Positions 63,560 through 64,000 of a DNA stretch of 64,000 nt are shown here, piece by piece. This stretch comes from Cordylochernes scorpioides. Its lineage: Eukaryota > Arthropoda > Arachnida > Pseudoscorpiones > Chernetidae. The DNA is taken from the NCBI GenBank assembly GCA_030710605.1, contig CP092863.1, positions 144,414,478 through 144,478,477 of the forward strand, read 5' to 3'. A program made the translations under genes and the position numbers. Under the pieces are notes generated by a model. It had not been told where the DNA came from. It made no database searches and saw only the letters and a program-made list of their open reading frames with translations. How positions within the stretch are numbered: the stretch's first letter is position 1; every line of letters starts with the position of its first letter.

Positions 63560-63870
63560 TATATTTTATTTATATGGTATTAGCGCGTCATATTAGTTTG
63601 AAATGGTTGAATAAACTGGCGAAACTACTGTGAGGGTTCATCAATGATGAGCCAAGCCCTTCTAATAATTTATCAATTTAGTGTGGAATGTAGGGAATTG
63701 TTTATTTTCATCAAATGATAGAGATTGTATGCTCAAAATAGATTATAAAGTTGAATAAAGAATATTTTTATTATTGAAGTAAAGAAAGTAGAAAATTTGT
63801 TTAATTAAAAAAAAACTGATAGGATCATAAATTGTTCATCTTTCATTCAATAGATGGCGCGCTAATTCAT
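63560..63870. repeat. FB-1 fragments
   Basis: ACTGGCGAAACTACTGTGAG, CATCAATGATGAGCCAAGCC, and at 63850 TAGATGGCGCGCTAATTCAT. Confidence 0.6.
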
Positions 63871-64000
63871 CGTGTTTATATAGAGAAGAAAAATCGTTTG
63901 ATATAATTTATACAATCTTATTTGTAAAACAACACTTGAAGTTACACCGCATGAGTTTCTTTTCAACGAAAAATCAAAATTTATTTCAAGGTGAAATATT
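63871..64000. other. Spacer to window end
   Basis: No feature recognised. Confidence 0.4.

Overview
This window looks like AT-rich, repeat-saturated DNA from an animal, probably an invertebrate; I cannot name the species. The signs are eukaryotic: Tc1 and maT-type DNA transposons flanked by TA, non-LTR retrotransposons of Tx1/L1 and R1 type, solo LTRs, a tRNA-derived SINE, a spliceosomal U2 snRNA fragment, MITEs and minisatellites. No complete host gene is visible. The only host-like coding signals are a possible signal-peptide first exon with a splice donor near 2236-2275 and two short open stretches near 59.5 kb and 62.9 kb, all weak.

Layout. 0-8 kb: a Tc1-like element cut by the window edge, a ~190-bp degenerate tandem array, an apparently intact DD37D (maT-type) transposon, and a MITE blown up into a 13-copy 123-bp minisatellite. 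8-17 kb: AT-rich spacer with MITEs, foldback repeats and detached LINE 3' ends. 17-25.6 kb: a GC-rich, 5'-truncated Tx1/L1-type LINE flanked exactly by two ~2.8-kb direct repeats. 25.6-37 kb: foldback repeats, two solo LTRs and a canonical-looking hammerhead ribozyme at 35.5 kb. 37-39.2 kb: a degenerate R1-type LINE. 39-51 kb: a SINE, a pogo-like MITE, a 135-bp minisatellite, a five-unit array of tRNA-Glu-like Pol III cassettes, and more foldbacks. 51-64 kb: a second, complete Tc1-like element, more MITE minisatellites, and further ribozyme-like repeats.

The most interesting pattern is that several unrelated-looking repeat families (called HH-A to HH-F here) share one RNA architecture, a type I hammerhead ribozyme: a CUGANGA box, a short stem II, GAA, a very short palindromic stem III, and stem I joining the two ends. 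The best copy (35542-35596) keeps every core nucleotide. Copies in other places show compensatory changes in stem I. Most copies lie inside long inverted repeats. Type I hammerheads with short stem III are known from Penelope-like elements and animal retrozymes. I see no Penelope reverse transcriptase here, so these would be non-autonomous relatives. FB-1, FB-2 and the GCCGGC family are local names for other dispersed repeats.
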